From contig JANLID010000179.1 of assembly GCA_024654105.1 (NCBI GenBank), positions 1 to 8,150 of the forward strand: a stretch of 8,150 bases of DNA, given 5' to 3'. The stretch's first letter is position 1. Every line of letters starts with the position of its first letter. This DNA is from Gallionella sp. (GTDB taxonomy: Bacteria > Pseudomonadota > Gammaproteobacteria > Burkholderiales > Gallionellaceae). Positions 1-7,843 of the stretch are shown here, one piece after another. The position numbers and the translations under genes were made by a program. The notes beneath the pieces are model-generated. The model saw only the letters and a program-made list of their open reading frames with translations, had not been told where the DNA came from and ran no database searches.

Positions 1-894
1 ATCATTCGCAAGGATGAACCCAAGCCGCTTACCATCAGCCTGGTGCGCGCGGTCATCAAAGTGCAGAGCGTAAAATCCAAACTGGTTGATCCTGGCTATG
101 GATTTATCCGTATTACGCAATTTCAGGAACATACTGGCGAAAACCTCGCTACCGCTCTGGAAGCTATCATCAAACAAAACCAGGAGCCACTGAAGGGATT
201 GGTGCTTGATTTGCGCAATGACCCGGGCGGCCTGCTGACCGGCGCAGTCGGGGTTTCCGCGGCCTTTCTGGCCAAGGATGCCTTGGTGGTTTATACCGAG
301 GGACGCATCGAAGACGCAAAAATGCGCCTGACTGCCAGCCCGGAAAATTATCTGCACGGTAATGGCAAGAACGATTATCTGAAAACCTTGCCTGATTCCG
401 TCAAGAGCGTGCCATTGGTCGTGCTGGTAAACGGCGGTTCCGCCTCCGCCTCGGAAATTGTTGCCGGCGCGCTGCAAGATCACAAGCGCGCAGTCATCAT
501 GGGCACGCAAACTTTCGGCAAAGGATCGGTACAAACCGTCCTACCGCTGGGCAACAATACCGCCATCAAACTCACTACAGCGCGCTATTACACGCCCGGC
601 GGACGATCCATCCAAGCCAAAGGCATTGTGCCTGACATTCTGGTAGAGGATCCAACTACTGCCGGGCAGGACAATACATTCCGCTTGCGTGAGGCGGATC
701 TCAACAAACACCTGGTTAATGACAAACCATCGGACGAAAAACCGAACAACACCAGCAAGACCGAGTCCGCCCATCCAGACACAAAAGGAGATGCCGTAAA
801 ATCCGTCCCTGCTGAATTCGGATCTAAAAATGACTACCAGCTTAATCAGGCATTAAATCTTCTGAAGGGAATGCAAATACTGCAAGGAAAGTAA
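1..894 (+). CDS. ctpA: Carboxy-terminal processing protease, S41 family (5' truncated by window)
   Basis: This is the C-terminal part of a periplasmic serine protease that cleaves substrates near their C-terminus. The frame is open from base 1, so the start codon, signal sequence and most of the PDZ domain lie upstream of the window. What remains begins at the PDZ-to-protease junction (VIKVQSVKSKL, then PGYGFIRITQF) and contains the S41 core. LDLRNDPGGLL is the conserved strand-loop. NGGSASASEI carries the catalytic serine (the middle S of SASAS), and FGKGSVQ holds the catalytic lysine 25 residues later, the Ser-Lys spacing known for Prc and CtpA. ARYYTPGGRSIQAKGIVPD closes the core. A low-complexity charged linker (about codons 225-265) leads to a short helical tail, NDYQLNQALNLLKG, usual in proteobacterial members. 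No frameshift is seen. The small gene 22 bases downstream is probably cotranscribed. The family call is secure; the symbol follows general usage. Confidence 0.93.
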   Translation: MIRKDEPKPLTISLVRAVIKVQSVKSKLVDPGYGFIRITQFQEHTGENLATALEAIIKQNQEPLKGLVLDLRNDPGGLLTGAVGVSAAFLAKDALVVYTEGRIEDAKMRLTASPENYLHGNGKNDYLKTLPDSVKSVPLVVLVNGGSASASEIVAGALQDHKRAVIMGTQTFGKGSVQTVLPLGNNTAIKLTTARYYTPGGRSIQAKGIVPDILVEDPTTAGQDNTFRLREADLNKHLVNDKPSDEKPNNTSKTESAHPDTKGDAVKSVPAEFGSKNDYQLNQALNLLKGMQILQGK

Positions 895-916
895 CCTTGC
901 CAGCCACGAGGCTAAT

Positions 917-1321
917 ATGATTGACTCATTCGAACCGGATAAACAGCGCGACATCGTATTCAGTGCTGAATCGTCCGGACAGGTTGAGCGTGCCTATCAA
1001 CTTTTATCAGGCCTGCCAAACTGCGAGGTCGAGTATGGCGATACCCCGAATACGCTGCGTGTTTCCTACAACCTGCACGACTACACGCTTGAGGGATTGG
1101 AAAACGGCTTGACCGAACAAGGGTTTCACCTCGACCACAGTATTTTGCATAACGTCGGGCGCAAAATTATTTACTACTGCGAAGATACCATTTGCCACAA
1201 TCTGGATATTCCAGCACATCCAACAAAAAAGAATGAGCGGGAAGTATTCGTCAAGGCTTATAGTCAAGAGCCACATGGCGATCATGATGACACTCCACCG
1301 GAACTGCGCGATTACAAGTAG
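917..1321 (+). CDS. Conserved-looking hypothetical protein, possible ferredoxin-like (HMA-like) fold
   Basis: This is a 134-residue cytoplasmic protein that I do not recognise by name. There is no signal peptide or membrane segment. Residues 11-75 read as strand-helix-strand-strand-helix-strand (RDIVFSA, the helix around VERAYQLLSGL, CEVEYG, TLRVSYN, the helix LEGLENGLTEQG, FHLDH). That is the order of a ferredoxin-like or heavy-metal-associated domain, but the usual CxxC of metal-binding members is absent. The C-terminal half is rich in histidine and cysteine: H71, H74, H78, C88, C93, H94, H101, H120 and H123, with a CEDTICH cluster at 88-94 that could bind a metal. The start at 917 is favoured by the weak ribosome site GAGG six bases upstream and by its position 22 bases after the protease stop, which suggests one transcript. 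Fold and metal binding are inference. Confidence 0.75.
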   Translation: MIDSFEPDKQRDIVFSAESSGQVERAYQLLSGLPNCEVEYGDTPNTLRVSYNLHDYTLEGLENGLTEQGFHLDHSILHNVGRKIIYYCEDTICHNLDIPAHPTKKNEREVFVKAYSQEPHGDHDDTPPELRDYK

Positions 1322-1347
1322 CAAGAAGCCCCATAAACGACAAAGCC

Positions 1348-1399
1348 TGTCAATCAGCATCCAATACTTTTCACTAATCAGCGTCCAATTTTTTCCACT
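1348..1399. repeat. Two tandem 24-bp repeats, insertion-sequence-end-like
   Basis: Units 1352-1375 and 1376-1399 abut exactly and match at 20 of 24 positions. Both start AATCAGC and contain TCCAAT, a T-rich stretch and CACT at the end. TGTC precedes the first unit. Short tandem repeats inside a TG-starting terminus are a feature of IS21-family ends, and the sequence style resembles such ends, but no transposase frame is nearby. If this reading is right, it is a solitary relic end. Assignment to IS21 is from memory of the family style only. Confidence 0.4.
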
Positions 1400-1478
1400 T
1401 TTTCGGCTTTTTGAGAGCGACTTTTGCGATGCTTGAATCGGTATGGTTCCATTTCTTTTTCAAAACAGCAACAACCCT

Positions 1479-1529
1479 GTAGGGTGCATTCCATGCACCA
1501 TTGTCGTTGGTGCATGGAATGCACCCTAC
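1479..1529. repeat. Nested perfect inverted repeat (22-bp arms, 7-base loop)
   Basis: Arm 1479-1500 is the exact reverse complement of arm 1508-1529, with loop TTGTCGT. Each arm is itself a hairpin: GGTGCAT-TCC-ATGCACC at 1483-1499 and GGTGCAT-GGA-ATGCACC at 1509-1525. The element can therefore fold as one long hairpin or as two short ones. It looks like a dispersed REP-like palindrome of the GTAGGGTGC type seen in betaproteobacterial spacers. It lies 23 bases beyond the stop of the minus-strand thioredoxin gene and lacks a T-tract, so termination is not its obvious role. Confidence 0.8.
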
Positions 1530-1552
1530 GATTTCTGCCGCTGCCGGCCTCA

Positions 1553-2047
1553 CTACATGGGGGATTTGTTGCCGGCCTTTATCTTTGCTTGAGATTCGTT
1601 GATGGCGTTGTCCAGGTAGGCAAGGTAGAAATCCACGGTCAGCAAACCCACGATATTGGTCAGCTCGCGCCCCTGGCTGTCAAATAGCATTACTGTCGGA
1701 ACCGTAAAAGCGTCATGCTTGCCGGCAAATGCGCTTTGAGTTGTAATTTTTCCATTAAAGTCGATCAGTTGATCATTGCTGCTGATTTCAATCTGGCGCA
1801 GTATCACTTTGTTGTTATATTCCGGATCGCGTTGCATCGGCAGAAGAAAGTCGCGCAAGGCTGTTTCGCAATATGAGCAGGTTTTGCTCATGAACAACAC
1901 CAGAATGGGCGCTTGCTTGTTTATCGACTCTTTTGCTTCAACAGTAAAGTCCCGCACGACTGGCAAGCCCTCCGCTTGCGCTGCCGGCATCCAGCTTGCT
2001 GCGATATAAATTAAAAAGAGTAAAGCGGGCATATCCATTCGCTTCAT
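1553..2047 (-). CDS. Periplasmic thioredoxin-fold protein with CSYC motif
   Basis: This is a predicted 164-residue exported thiol-redox protein. Residues 1-25 form a signal peptide: a positively charged start (MKRMD), a hydrophobic core (PALLFLIYIAASWM), and an AQA site with cleavage expected before EGLPV. The mature part has a thioredoxin fold. The strand PILVLFMS leads into C57-S-Y-C60 at the head of a long helix, as in SoxW-like and DsbC-like reductases, and VPT (116-118) supplies the conserved cis-proline. The strand VMLFDSQGRELTNIVG and a C-terminal helix follow. The inserted segment between the active site and the cis-proline is typical of this SoxW-like subgroup. The start at 2047 is chosen because it gives a clean signal peptide, has GGGA seven bases upstream, and lies just downstream of a plausible promoter. 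In-frame starts at 2083 or 2155 would bury the signal. The partner protein is unknown, and no sox or cytochrome c maturation genes are in view. Confidence 0.85.
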   Translation of the reverse strand: MKRMDMPALLFLIYIAASWMPAAQAEGLPVVRDFTVEAKESINKQAPILVLFMSKTCSYCETALRDFLLPMQRDPEYNNKVILRQIEISSNDQLIDFNGKITTQSAFAGKHDAFTVPTVMLFDSQGRELTNIVGLLTVDFYLAYLDNAINESQAKIKAGNKSPM

Positions 2048-2072
2048 GCTGTTTCCCAGTGTGATTTTCAAT

Positions 2073-2102
2073 ATATTACCCATCCGAATTCGACCCCTGC
2101 AA
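2073..2102 (-). promoter_or_regulatory. Candidate sigma-70 promoter of the thioredoxin-like gene
   Basis: On the minus strand, TTGCAG (2102-2097) and TAATAT (2078-2073) are separated by 18 bases. Initiation would fall near 2066, giving a leader of about 20 bases before the start at 2047. That would exclude the in-frame ATG at 2083 as a start. The assignment rests on consensus matching only. Confidence 0.4.
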
Positions 2103-2244
2103 GGATAAAGGTTCCATCGCTTGCGCCTGAAATTACCAATACAAATAAACGGCATTATGGCATTTATTGCGATTCATGGCAGCGCGGGTGCAGGAAAAAG
2201 TAGCGGGTTGATGCGAAAAATCGTGTCCTCCACCAAGGTTTCAA

Positions 2245-2343
2245 TCATGTTATGCGGGTTCCGCCACCGCGCTGCTGGAATCCGGTGAAGGAAAAGCAGA
2301 TGCCGGTGGGGGTGTTGCAGTTCATTCCGAGCAGTTGGCACAT
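2245..2343 (-). pseudogene. Truncated N-terminus of YafJ-type class II glutamine amidotransferase
   Basis: Only the first 32 codons remain before a TGA. The protein starts MCQLLGMNCNTPTGICFSF and continues TGFQQRGGGT, closely matching the start of YafJ-like class II amidotransferases (Met-Cys-x-Leu-Leu-Gly-Met, then Pro-Thr-x-Ile-Cys-Phe-Ser-Phe-Thr-Gly and Arg-Gly-Gly). Cys2 would be the N-terminal nucleophile of this Ntn-hydrolase fold. Full members are roughly 250-280 residues, so more than 85 percent is missing. The similarity ends near RGGGT, and nothing like the expected DGWG segment follows in the 200 bases before the thioredoxin gene. This is therefore a deletion remnant, not a simple stop mutation. 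The ATG lies three bases after the nadC stop, so the intact gene was probably translated together with nadC. The 32-residue peptide could still be made but would not be active. Confidence 0.72.
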
Positions 2344-2346
2344 GGG

Positions 2347-3189
2347 CTAACTTTCGAAGCGCATCGACAGATCCGCCGCCAGCACATCCTTGGTCAGCGC
2401 GCCGATGGAGATGCGATCCACGCCGGTCTCCGCGACAAGACGCACATTCTCCAGGCTGATACCGCCGGAGGCTTCCAGTTCGGCGCGCTTGGCGGCATGG
2501 GTCACGGCAGCATGCATGTCCGGCAGGGAAAAATTATCGAGCAGGATCATTCGCGCGCCGGCGTGGAGCGCCTCCTCGAGTTGCGCCATGTTTTCCACTT
2601 CGATCTGGATGGGTATCCCCGGCGGGGTGATGCGGAATGCCTGCTCCAGCACCGCACTGATGCCCCCTGCGGCGGCGATGTGGTTCTCCTTGATCAGCAC
2701 ACCGTCGAACAGCCCGATGCGCTGGTTGTGTCCGCCGCCGATACGAACCGCGTATTTTTGCGCCATGCGCAATCCCGGCAGGGTCTTGCGCGTGTCCATG
2801 ATCTTGACGTTGATCCCGGCCACCGCATCCACATAGCGCCGCACCAGCGTGGCGGTGCCGGACAGCGTTTGCAGAAAGTTCAGCGCGCTGCGTTCCGCGC
2901 TGAGCAGCGCGCGCGTATTCCCGCGCACTTCGCATAGTTGCTGATCGGGCTGAACGACTGCGCCTTCCTGCGCCAGCCACTTGATTTTGCAATCCGGGTC
3001 GAGGCTGAGAAAGCATTCTTCCAGCCACAGCGTGCCGCACAGCACCGCTGTCTGACGCGAGATGATGCTGGCCGTTGCAGTTTGCAGGCGGGGAATCAAT
3101 TGCGCGGTCACATCGCCGCCACGGATGTCCTCGTCGAGCGCGGCAGATACGTTGTCATGAATATATTGGGCAAGATTCAGGTGCAGCAT
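2347..3189 (-). CDS. nadC: Nicotinate-nucleotide pyrophosphorylase (quinolinate phosphoribosyltransferase)
   Basis: This enzyme converts quinolinate and PRPP to nicotinate mononucleotide, CO2 and pyrophosphate, the step where de novo NAD synthesis enters the shared pathway; it is cytoplasmic. The 280-residue length is normal for the family. The N-terminal open domain (about 1-110) has DEDIRGGDVTA, and ERSALNFLQTLSG spans 99-111. The barrel domain carries DTRKTLPG (132-139), YAVRIGGGHNQR (146-157), LIKENH (165-170), EVEN (197-200), LDNF (217-220), SGGI (241-244) and SIGALTK (261-267). These are the substrate-binding and phosphate-binding segments of NadC, all intact. The start at 3189 is preferred over the longer frame to 3276 because GGGGGAG lies seven bases upstream and the protein then begins like other NadC enzymes. 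The gene is divergent from clpB, and the amidotransferase remnant follows it directly. Confidence 0.96.
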   Translation of the reverse strand: MLHLNLAQYIHDNVSAALDEDIRGGDVTAQLIPRLQTATASIISRQTAVLCGTLWLEECFLSLDPDCKIKWLAQEGAVVQPDQQLCEVRGNTRALLSAERSALNFLQTLSGTATLVRRYVDAVAGINVKIMDTRKTLPGLRMAQKYAVRIGGGHNQRIGLFDGVLIKENHIAAAGGISAVLEQAFRITPPGIPIQIEVENMAQLEEALHAGARMILLDNFSLPDMHAAVTHAAKRAELEASGGISLENVRLVAETGVDRISIGALTKDVLAADLSMRFES

Positions 3190-3212
3190 GGCGCGTTCTC
3201 CCCCACGGGGTA

Positions 3213-3232
3213 TACAGTATGGCGTACAGTAT
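3213..3232. repeat. 8-bp direct repeat in the nadC leader/promoter
   Basis: TACAGTAT occurs at 3213-3220 and 3225-3232, with a 12-bp period and GGCG between the copies. On the minus strand it reads ATACTGTA twice, and the upstream copy contributes to the candidate nadC -10 box. It could be an operator half-site pair or a chance duplication. I cannot tie it to a known NAD regulator such as NrtR. Confidence 0.35.
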
Positions 3233-3256
3233 AAAGGATGGGGTGCGGGGTTGAAA
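3228..3256 (-). promoter_or_regulatory. Candidate nadC promoter
   Basis: On the minus strand, TATACT (3233-3228) is a strong -10 match. Exactly 17 bases upstream is TTTCAA (3256-3251), a weak -35 match. Transcription would start near 3221, giving a leader of about 30 bases with a good ribosome site. The -35 hexamer occupies the same bases as the -35 of the heat-shock promoter on the other strand. Confidence 0.4.
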
Positions 3257-3278
3257 TTTCTGTCACCTTTCCCCACTT
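3251..3278 (+). promoter_or_regulatory. Sigma-32 (RpoH) heat-shock promoter of clpB
   Basis: TTGAAA (3251-3256), a 14-base spacer and CCCCACTT (3271-3278) match the RpoH consensus (CTTGAAA and CCCCATTT with a 13-15 base spacer) with few deviations. Initiation would fall near 3285, giving a leader of about 30 bases that contains AAGGAG at 3303-3308, five bases before the ATG. clpB is a classic RpoH regulon member, so sequence and context agree. No CIRCE (HrcA) inverted repeat is seen in this spacer. Confidence 0.85.
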
Positions 3279-3313
3279 AACGGGTAGTTTGATGTTTTCA
3301 TTAAGGAGCGACC

Positions 3314-5893
<2,580 letters not shown>

Positions 5894-5897
5894 GCAA

Positions 5898-5933
5898 CAA
5901 AGAAGAAGCCCGGCATGCCGGGCTTCTTCTTTG
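5898..5933. terminator. Rho-independent terminator after clpB (36-bp perfect palindrome)
   Basis: The 36 bases form an uninterrupted palindrome starting four bases after the clpB stop. The GC core is GCCCGGCATGCCGGGC, flanked by an AAAGAAGAA arm and a TTCTTCTTT arm. On the plus strand the stem ends in CTTCTTCTTT, a mixed T-tract. Because the A-rich arm reads as a T-rich arm on the other strand, it can also stop minus-strand transcription arriving from the genes at 6217-6902. Confidence 0.88.
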
Positions 5934-5986
5934 AAAATATATCGACGCTGGCCTTTTAATTCTTCCCAGGCCAAATAGCCACAGAT

Positions 5987-6131
5987 GTCTTTGCGAGCCC
6001 CGGAGGGGCGTGGCAATACAGCCAATCAAAAATGTCGTCATTGCGAGGAGGCGCAGCCGACGCGGCAATCCAGAGATTTTCATACCCACTGGACGACTGG
6101 ATTGCCACGGCCCTACGGGCCTCGCAATGAC
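5987..6131. repeat. REP-like cluster: two direct copies and one inverted copy of a 35-37 base hairpin repeat
   Basis: Three copies share GTC-(A)TTGCGAG at one end and GGCAAT(C)CAG at the other: 5987-6021 and 6037-6073 on plus, and 6097-6131 on minus. The middles differ but stay palindromic in the outer two, GCCCC-GGA-GGGGC and GGCCC-TAC-GGGCC. The second and third copies face each other 23 bases apart, so they can also pair as one large hairpin. The arrangement is BIME-like. Together with the clpB terminator, these repeats account for most of the 323-base stretch 5894-6216. I see no gene or RNA in it; the short frames through it are repeat-derived. Confidence 0.8.
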
Positions 6132-6216
6132 GTGCAGCGACTTTCATGCCCTCTTCGAAAATGGCCTAAAGGACAATCCCGGTTTAACAGGTTTTGTTGG
6201 AAGATCATCGTTTGAA

Positions 6217-6546
6217 TCAAGCGGCTGGCACTTTTAATAACCAATACATGATCCCCGCACCGACGATGACCCCTGCAACGAAAATCCGGATTCCTCCGGA
6301 TGTACGTGCTTCCGGCTTGGAATCTTCCGCAGCCGGTTGAATCGATTCCCATTCGTTGATTATCTTCCTGGCCCCAGCATAGTTTTCTTCAGAGACAAGT
6401 ACACGCACAAAGCCCATCGCCTGAAGTTCGCCGACCCCGCCCTGCAAATATTCCCCTTCGATACGCCCCGGAATGCCATGCTGTTCAAGAAGGTTCAGGA
6501 TCATGTGGGCGTCCAGCCCGGTGGATGCTTCAAATACGCTTCTCAT
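6217..6546 (-). CDS. DUF2007-type protein with C-terminal membrane helix
   Basis: This is a 109-residue protein. Residues 1-70 fit the DUF2007 (putative signal-transducing protein) pattern. VFEASTGLDAHMILNLLEQHGIPGRIEG is a strand, a helix that would choose between partners, then a strand, and it is followed by a GGVGEL loop, FVRVLVSEENYAGARKIINEW and a short acidic linker. Residues 86-105 (IRIFVAGVIVGAGIMYWLLK) form one membrane segment, so the domain is probably anchored at the inner membrane and faces the cytoplasm. The biochemical role of the family is not established. The start at 6546 gives the normal N-terminus, but no clear ribosome site precedes it. It lies 14 bases after the stop of the gene at 6561-6902, so translation may depend on that upstream gene. 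No obvious terminator directly follows the stop. Confidence 0.85.
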   Translation of the reverse strand: MRSVFEASTGLDAHMILNLLEQHGIPGRIEGEYLQGGVGELQAMGFVRVLVSEENYAGARKIINEWESIQPAAEDSKPEARTSGGIRIFVAGVIVGAGIMYWLLKVPAA

Positions 6547-6560
6547 GAATAACTAAGCAA

Positions 6561-6902
6561 TCATCGCGCAAGAAAAATGTACAACACAGTGCCCAGAGAA
6601 GTTACGGATATGATGATTGCCGAGATACACAGAACCATAGTCCGCTGATGTCTTTTTTCCGCAAGTGACGCTCCCGTCTCCAGAGCCTCCACAGTTTTTT
6701 GCATTTGTATTGCCAGCTCTTTGATGTGTGCATCGTTCGCAGATGCCGCTGCCTGAAGCTCGGTTATCTGCTGTTGCTGCAATATCGTCTGATTGGCGGC
6801 AGCATCGGCACTTTTCCTGGTAAATACCGGCGCAGCCGCAGATACGATAGTACCGACATACGGCAGAACAGACTTGAGCACGGGGATGAGCCAGGCGGGC
6901 AT
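6561..6902 (-). CDS. Small membrane-anchored coiled-coil protein, function unknown
   Basis: This is a 113-residue protein not assigned to a named family. Residues 3-27 are a moderately hydrophobic segment (WLIPVLKSVLPYVGTIVSAAAPVF) that may lie on or in the membrane. Residues 35-80 are Ala/Gln-rich with heptad spacing (NQTILQQQQITELQAAA, then HIKELAIQMQKTVEALE), consistent with a coiled coil. Residues 88-110 form a clear membrane helix, ending in a single Arg. The start at 6902 is well supported by AGGAG six bases upstream. It is the first gene of an apparent two-gene unit with the DUF2007 protein, which also ends in a membrane helix, so the two may act together at the membrane (inference). 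The overall plan recalls phage accessory membrane proteins, but no phage genes are near. Confidence 0.75.
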   Translation of the reverse strand: MPAWLIPVLKSVLPYVGTIVSAAAPVFTRKSADAAANQTILQQQQITELQAAASANDAHIKELAIQMQKTVEALETGASLAEKRHQRTMVLCISAIIISVTSLGTVLYIFLAR

Positions 6903-7135
6903 GTGTGACTCCTAACGGTTATTGGGCAGACCTACCGGTCAGCACGAGTGAAAATAGCGACGCATGCGGGCTCAGGATAAACACTTGATTCATTCAGAAC
7001 TCCACAAATTTGCTTGCAGCATATGCATGGTAGTACAGAAAAGTTGGCCTGGTCGCCAAAAATAATGCGAACCCGTTTATTGCACCATTTATTCCTTAAT
7101 TGGGTCTGTACGCTGCCCCGCTGGTTAAATATAAA
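6903..7135. other. Spacer with little recognisable content
   Basis: This 233-base spacer must hold the promoter for the minus-strand gene starting at 6902, but I find no convincing -35/-10 pair there. The only structure I can support is the weak hairpin at 7038-7059. No RNA gene or open frame of note is seen. Confidence 0.5.
7038..7059 (-). terminator. Possible weak terminator of the membrane-protein gene
   Basis: On the minus strand, TTGGC-GACCAG-GCCAA (7059-7044) is followed directly by CTTTTCT. The stem is only five base pairs and the hairpin lies about 75 bases beyond the stop at 7136, so this is a weak candidate. Confidence 0.3.
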
Positions 7136-7843
7136 TCACTCCGATATTTTGTGGTTATTTCTGCGCCGATTGAGCAGGTAGCTGGCGAAAATAATAAGGA
7201 TGGTAAGGACAATAATCAGTACAGGCGCCCAAGGAGCCAAGGCAGCGGCACGGGTATAGAGGTCAAACAGCAGATAAGCCCAACTTCCCACGGCGATGTA
7301 GGTGCTGGTGAGCACGATCAACAGCGTCAGCCATGCGGGGAAACCAAGCAGGTAACCGATAGCGCTGCCCACCACCGGCCCCGTCATCCAGAAGGGGAGC
7401 CAGACGAAGATAAAGAGCCCGGCGATGCCGTAGCGGCGCACCTTGTCATGGTGGCGCTCGGCGGCTTCCTGCGTGCGATCAAGAAAGCGCCTCAGCCTTG
7501 GAAACTCCACCAACTTGCGCATGCTAAAAACGAACACGGGATAAAACAGCAACACTTCCACGGTCTCCACCCATATATTTACCGGTATCACGAGGGCGTG
7601 GCCGTAACCGTTGGCATAGCCTATCGACATCGACACGGCCCGGCCAAAGATTAAGTTGGAGAAGCTCATGGCGCCCATCATGCTCGAGGTTTGCGGCGAC
7701 CAAAGAGCGACCAGCCCCATGACGATGAGACCGGCGAGCGCGAGCGCAATGCCAAGCAATAAGATGCGCCCTTCGGTCGTTTTGAACAACTGACGCCAAA
7801 CGGGACGTGGTTGAGACTCGACGATTTTTTCTTCTGCGCTCAT
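7136..7843 (-). CDS. Small multidrug export family integral membrane protein
   Basis: This 235-residue inner-membrane protein resembles the small multidrug export family (COG2426, PF06695). The family name reflects early annotation, and its substrate is not established. Membrane segments are visible at about 27-48 (ILLLGIALALAGLIVMGLVAL), 83-107 (ALVIPVNIWVETVEVLLFYPVFVF), 139-168 (a re-entrant-looking stretch with PFWMTGPVVGSAIGYLLG), 171-193 and 206-224. The P-N-x-W-V-E-T and WMTGPVVGS elements are the parts I recognise from the family. A basic amphipathic stretch (109-137) separates the second and third segments, and the tail is basic (NRRRNNHK). The start at 7843 is chosen because the segment upstream in the same frame (to 8119) looks like translated spacer. 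However, 7843 has no ribosome site, whereas an in-frame ATG at 8026 has AAAGG four bases upstream, so the start is uncertain. Confidence 0.78.
   Translation of the reverse strand: MSAEEKIVESQPRPVWRQLFKTTEGRILLLGIALALAGLIVMGLVALWSPQTSSMMGAMSFSNLIFGRAVSMSIGYANGYGHALVIPVNIWVETVEVLLFYPVFVFSMRKLVEFPRLRRFLDRTQEAAERHHDKVRRYGIAGLFIFVWLPFWMTGPVVGSAIGYLLGFPAWLTLLIVLTSTYIAVGSWAYLLFDLYTRAAALAPWAPVLIIVLTILIIFASYLLNRRRNNHKISE

Noticed and set aside
1424..1687. 87-codon plus-strand frame across the nested palindrome
   Set aside because: It runs through the inverted repeat and antisense to the end of the thioredoxin-like gene. The Cys/His-rich product comes from the palindrome.
2157..2288. 43-residue plus-strand frame with a P-loop-like GSAGAGKSS after a hydrophobic strand (AFIAIH)
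   Set aside because: The pattern is short and expected by chance somewhere in six frames of this length. There is no ribosome site, no continuation of an ATPase domain, and the end overlaps the better supported amidotransferase remnant on the other strand.
2257..2349. Plus-strand frame ending in QMPVGVLQFIPSSWHMG that looks like a protein C-terminus
   Set aside because: It is the antisense of the conserved N-terminus of the YafJ-like fragment, which explains its protein-like look.
2335..2937. 200-codon plus-strand frame antisense to nadC
   Set aside because: It is a shadow of nadC, whose minus-strand motifs are all intact. The composition is Arg/His-rich and has no recognisable domain.
5987..6131. 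CRISPR-like array
   Set aside because: There are only three copies, one of them inverted, with variable centres and unequal spacing. These are REP-like hairpins, not CRISPR repeats.
5985..6237. Short overlapping frames on both strands through the repeat cluster
   Set aside because: They are translations of REP-like palindromes and have no ribosome sites or protein-like features.
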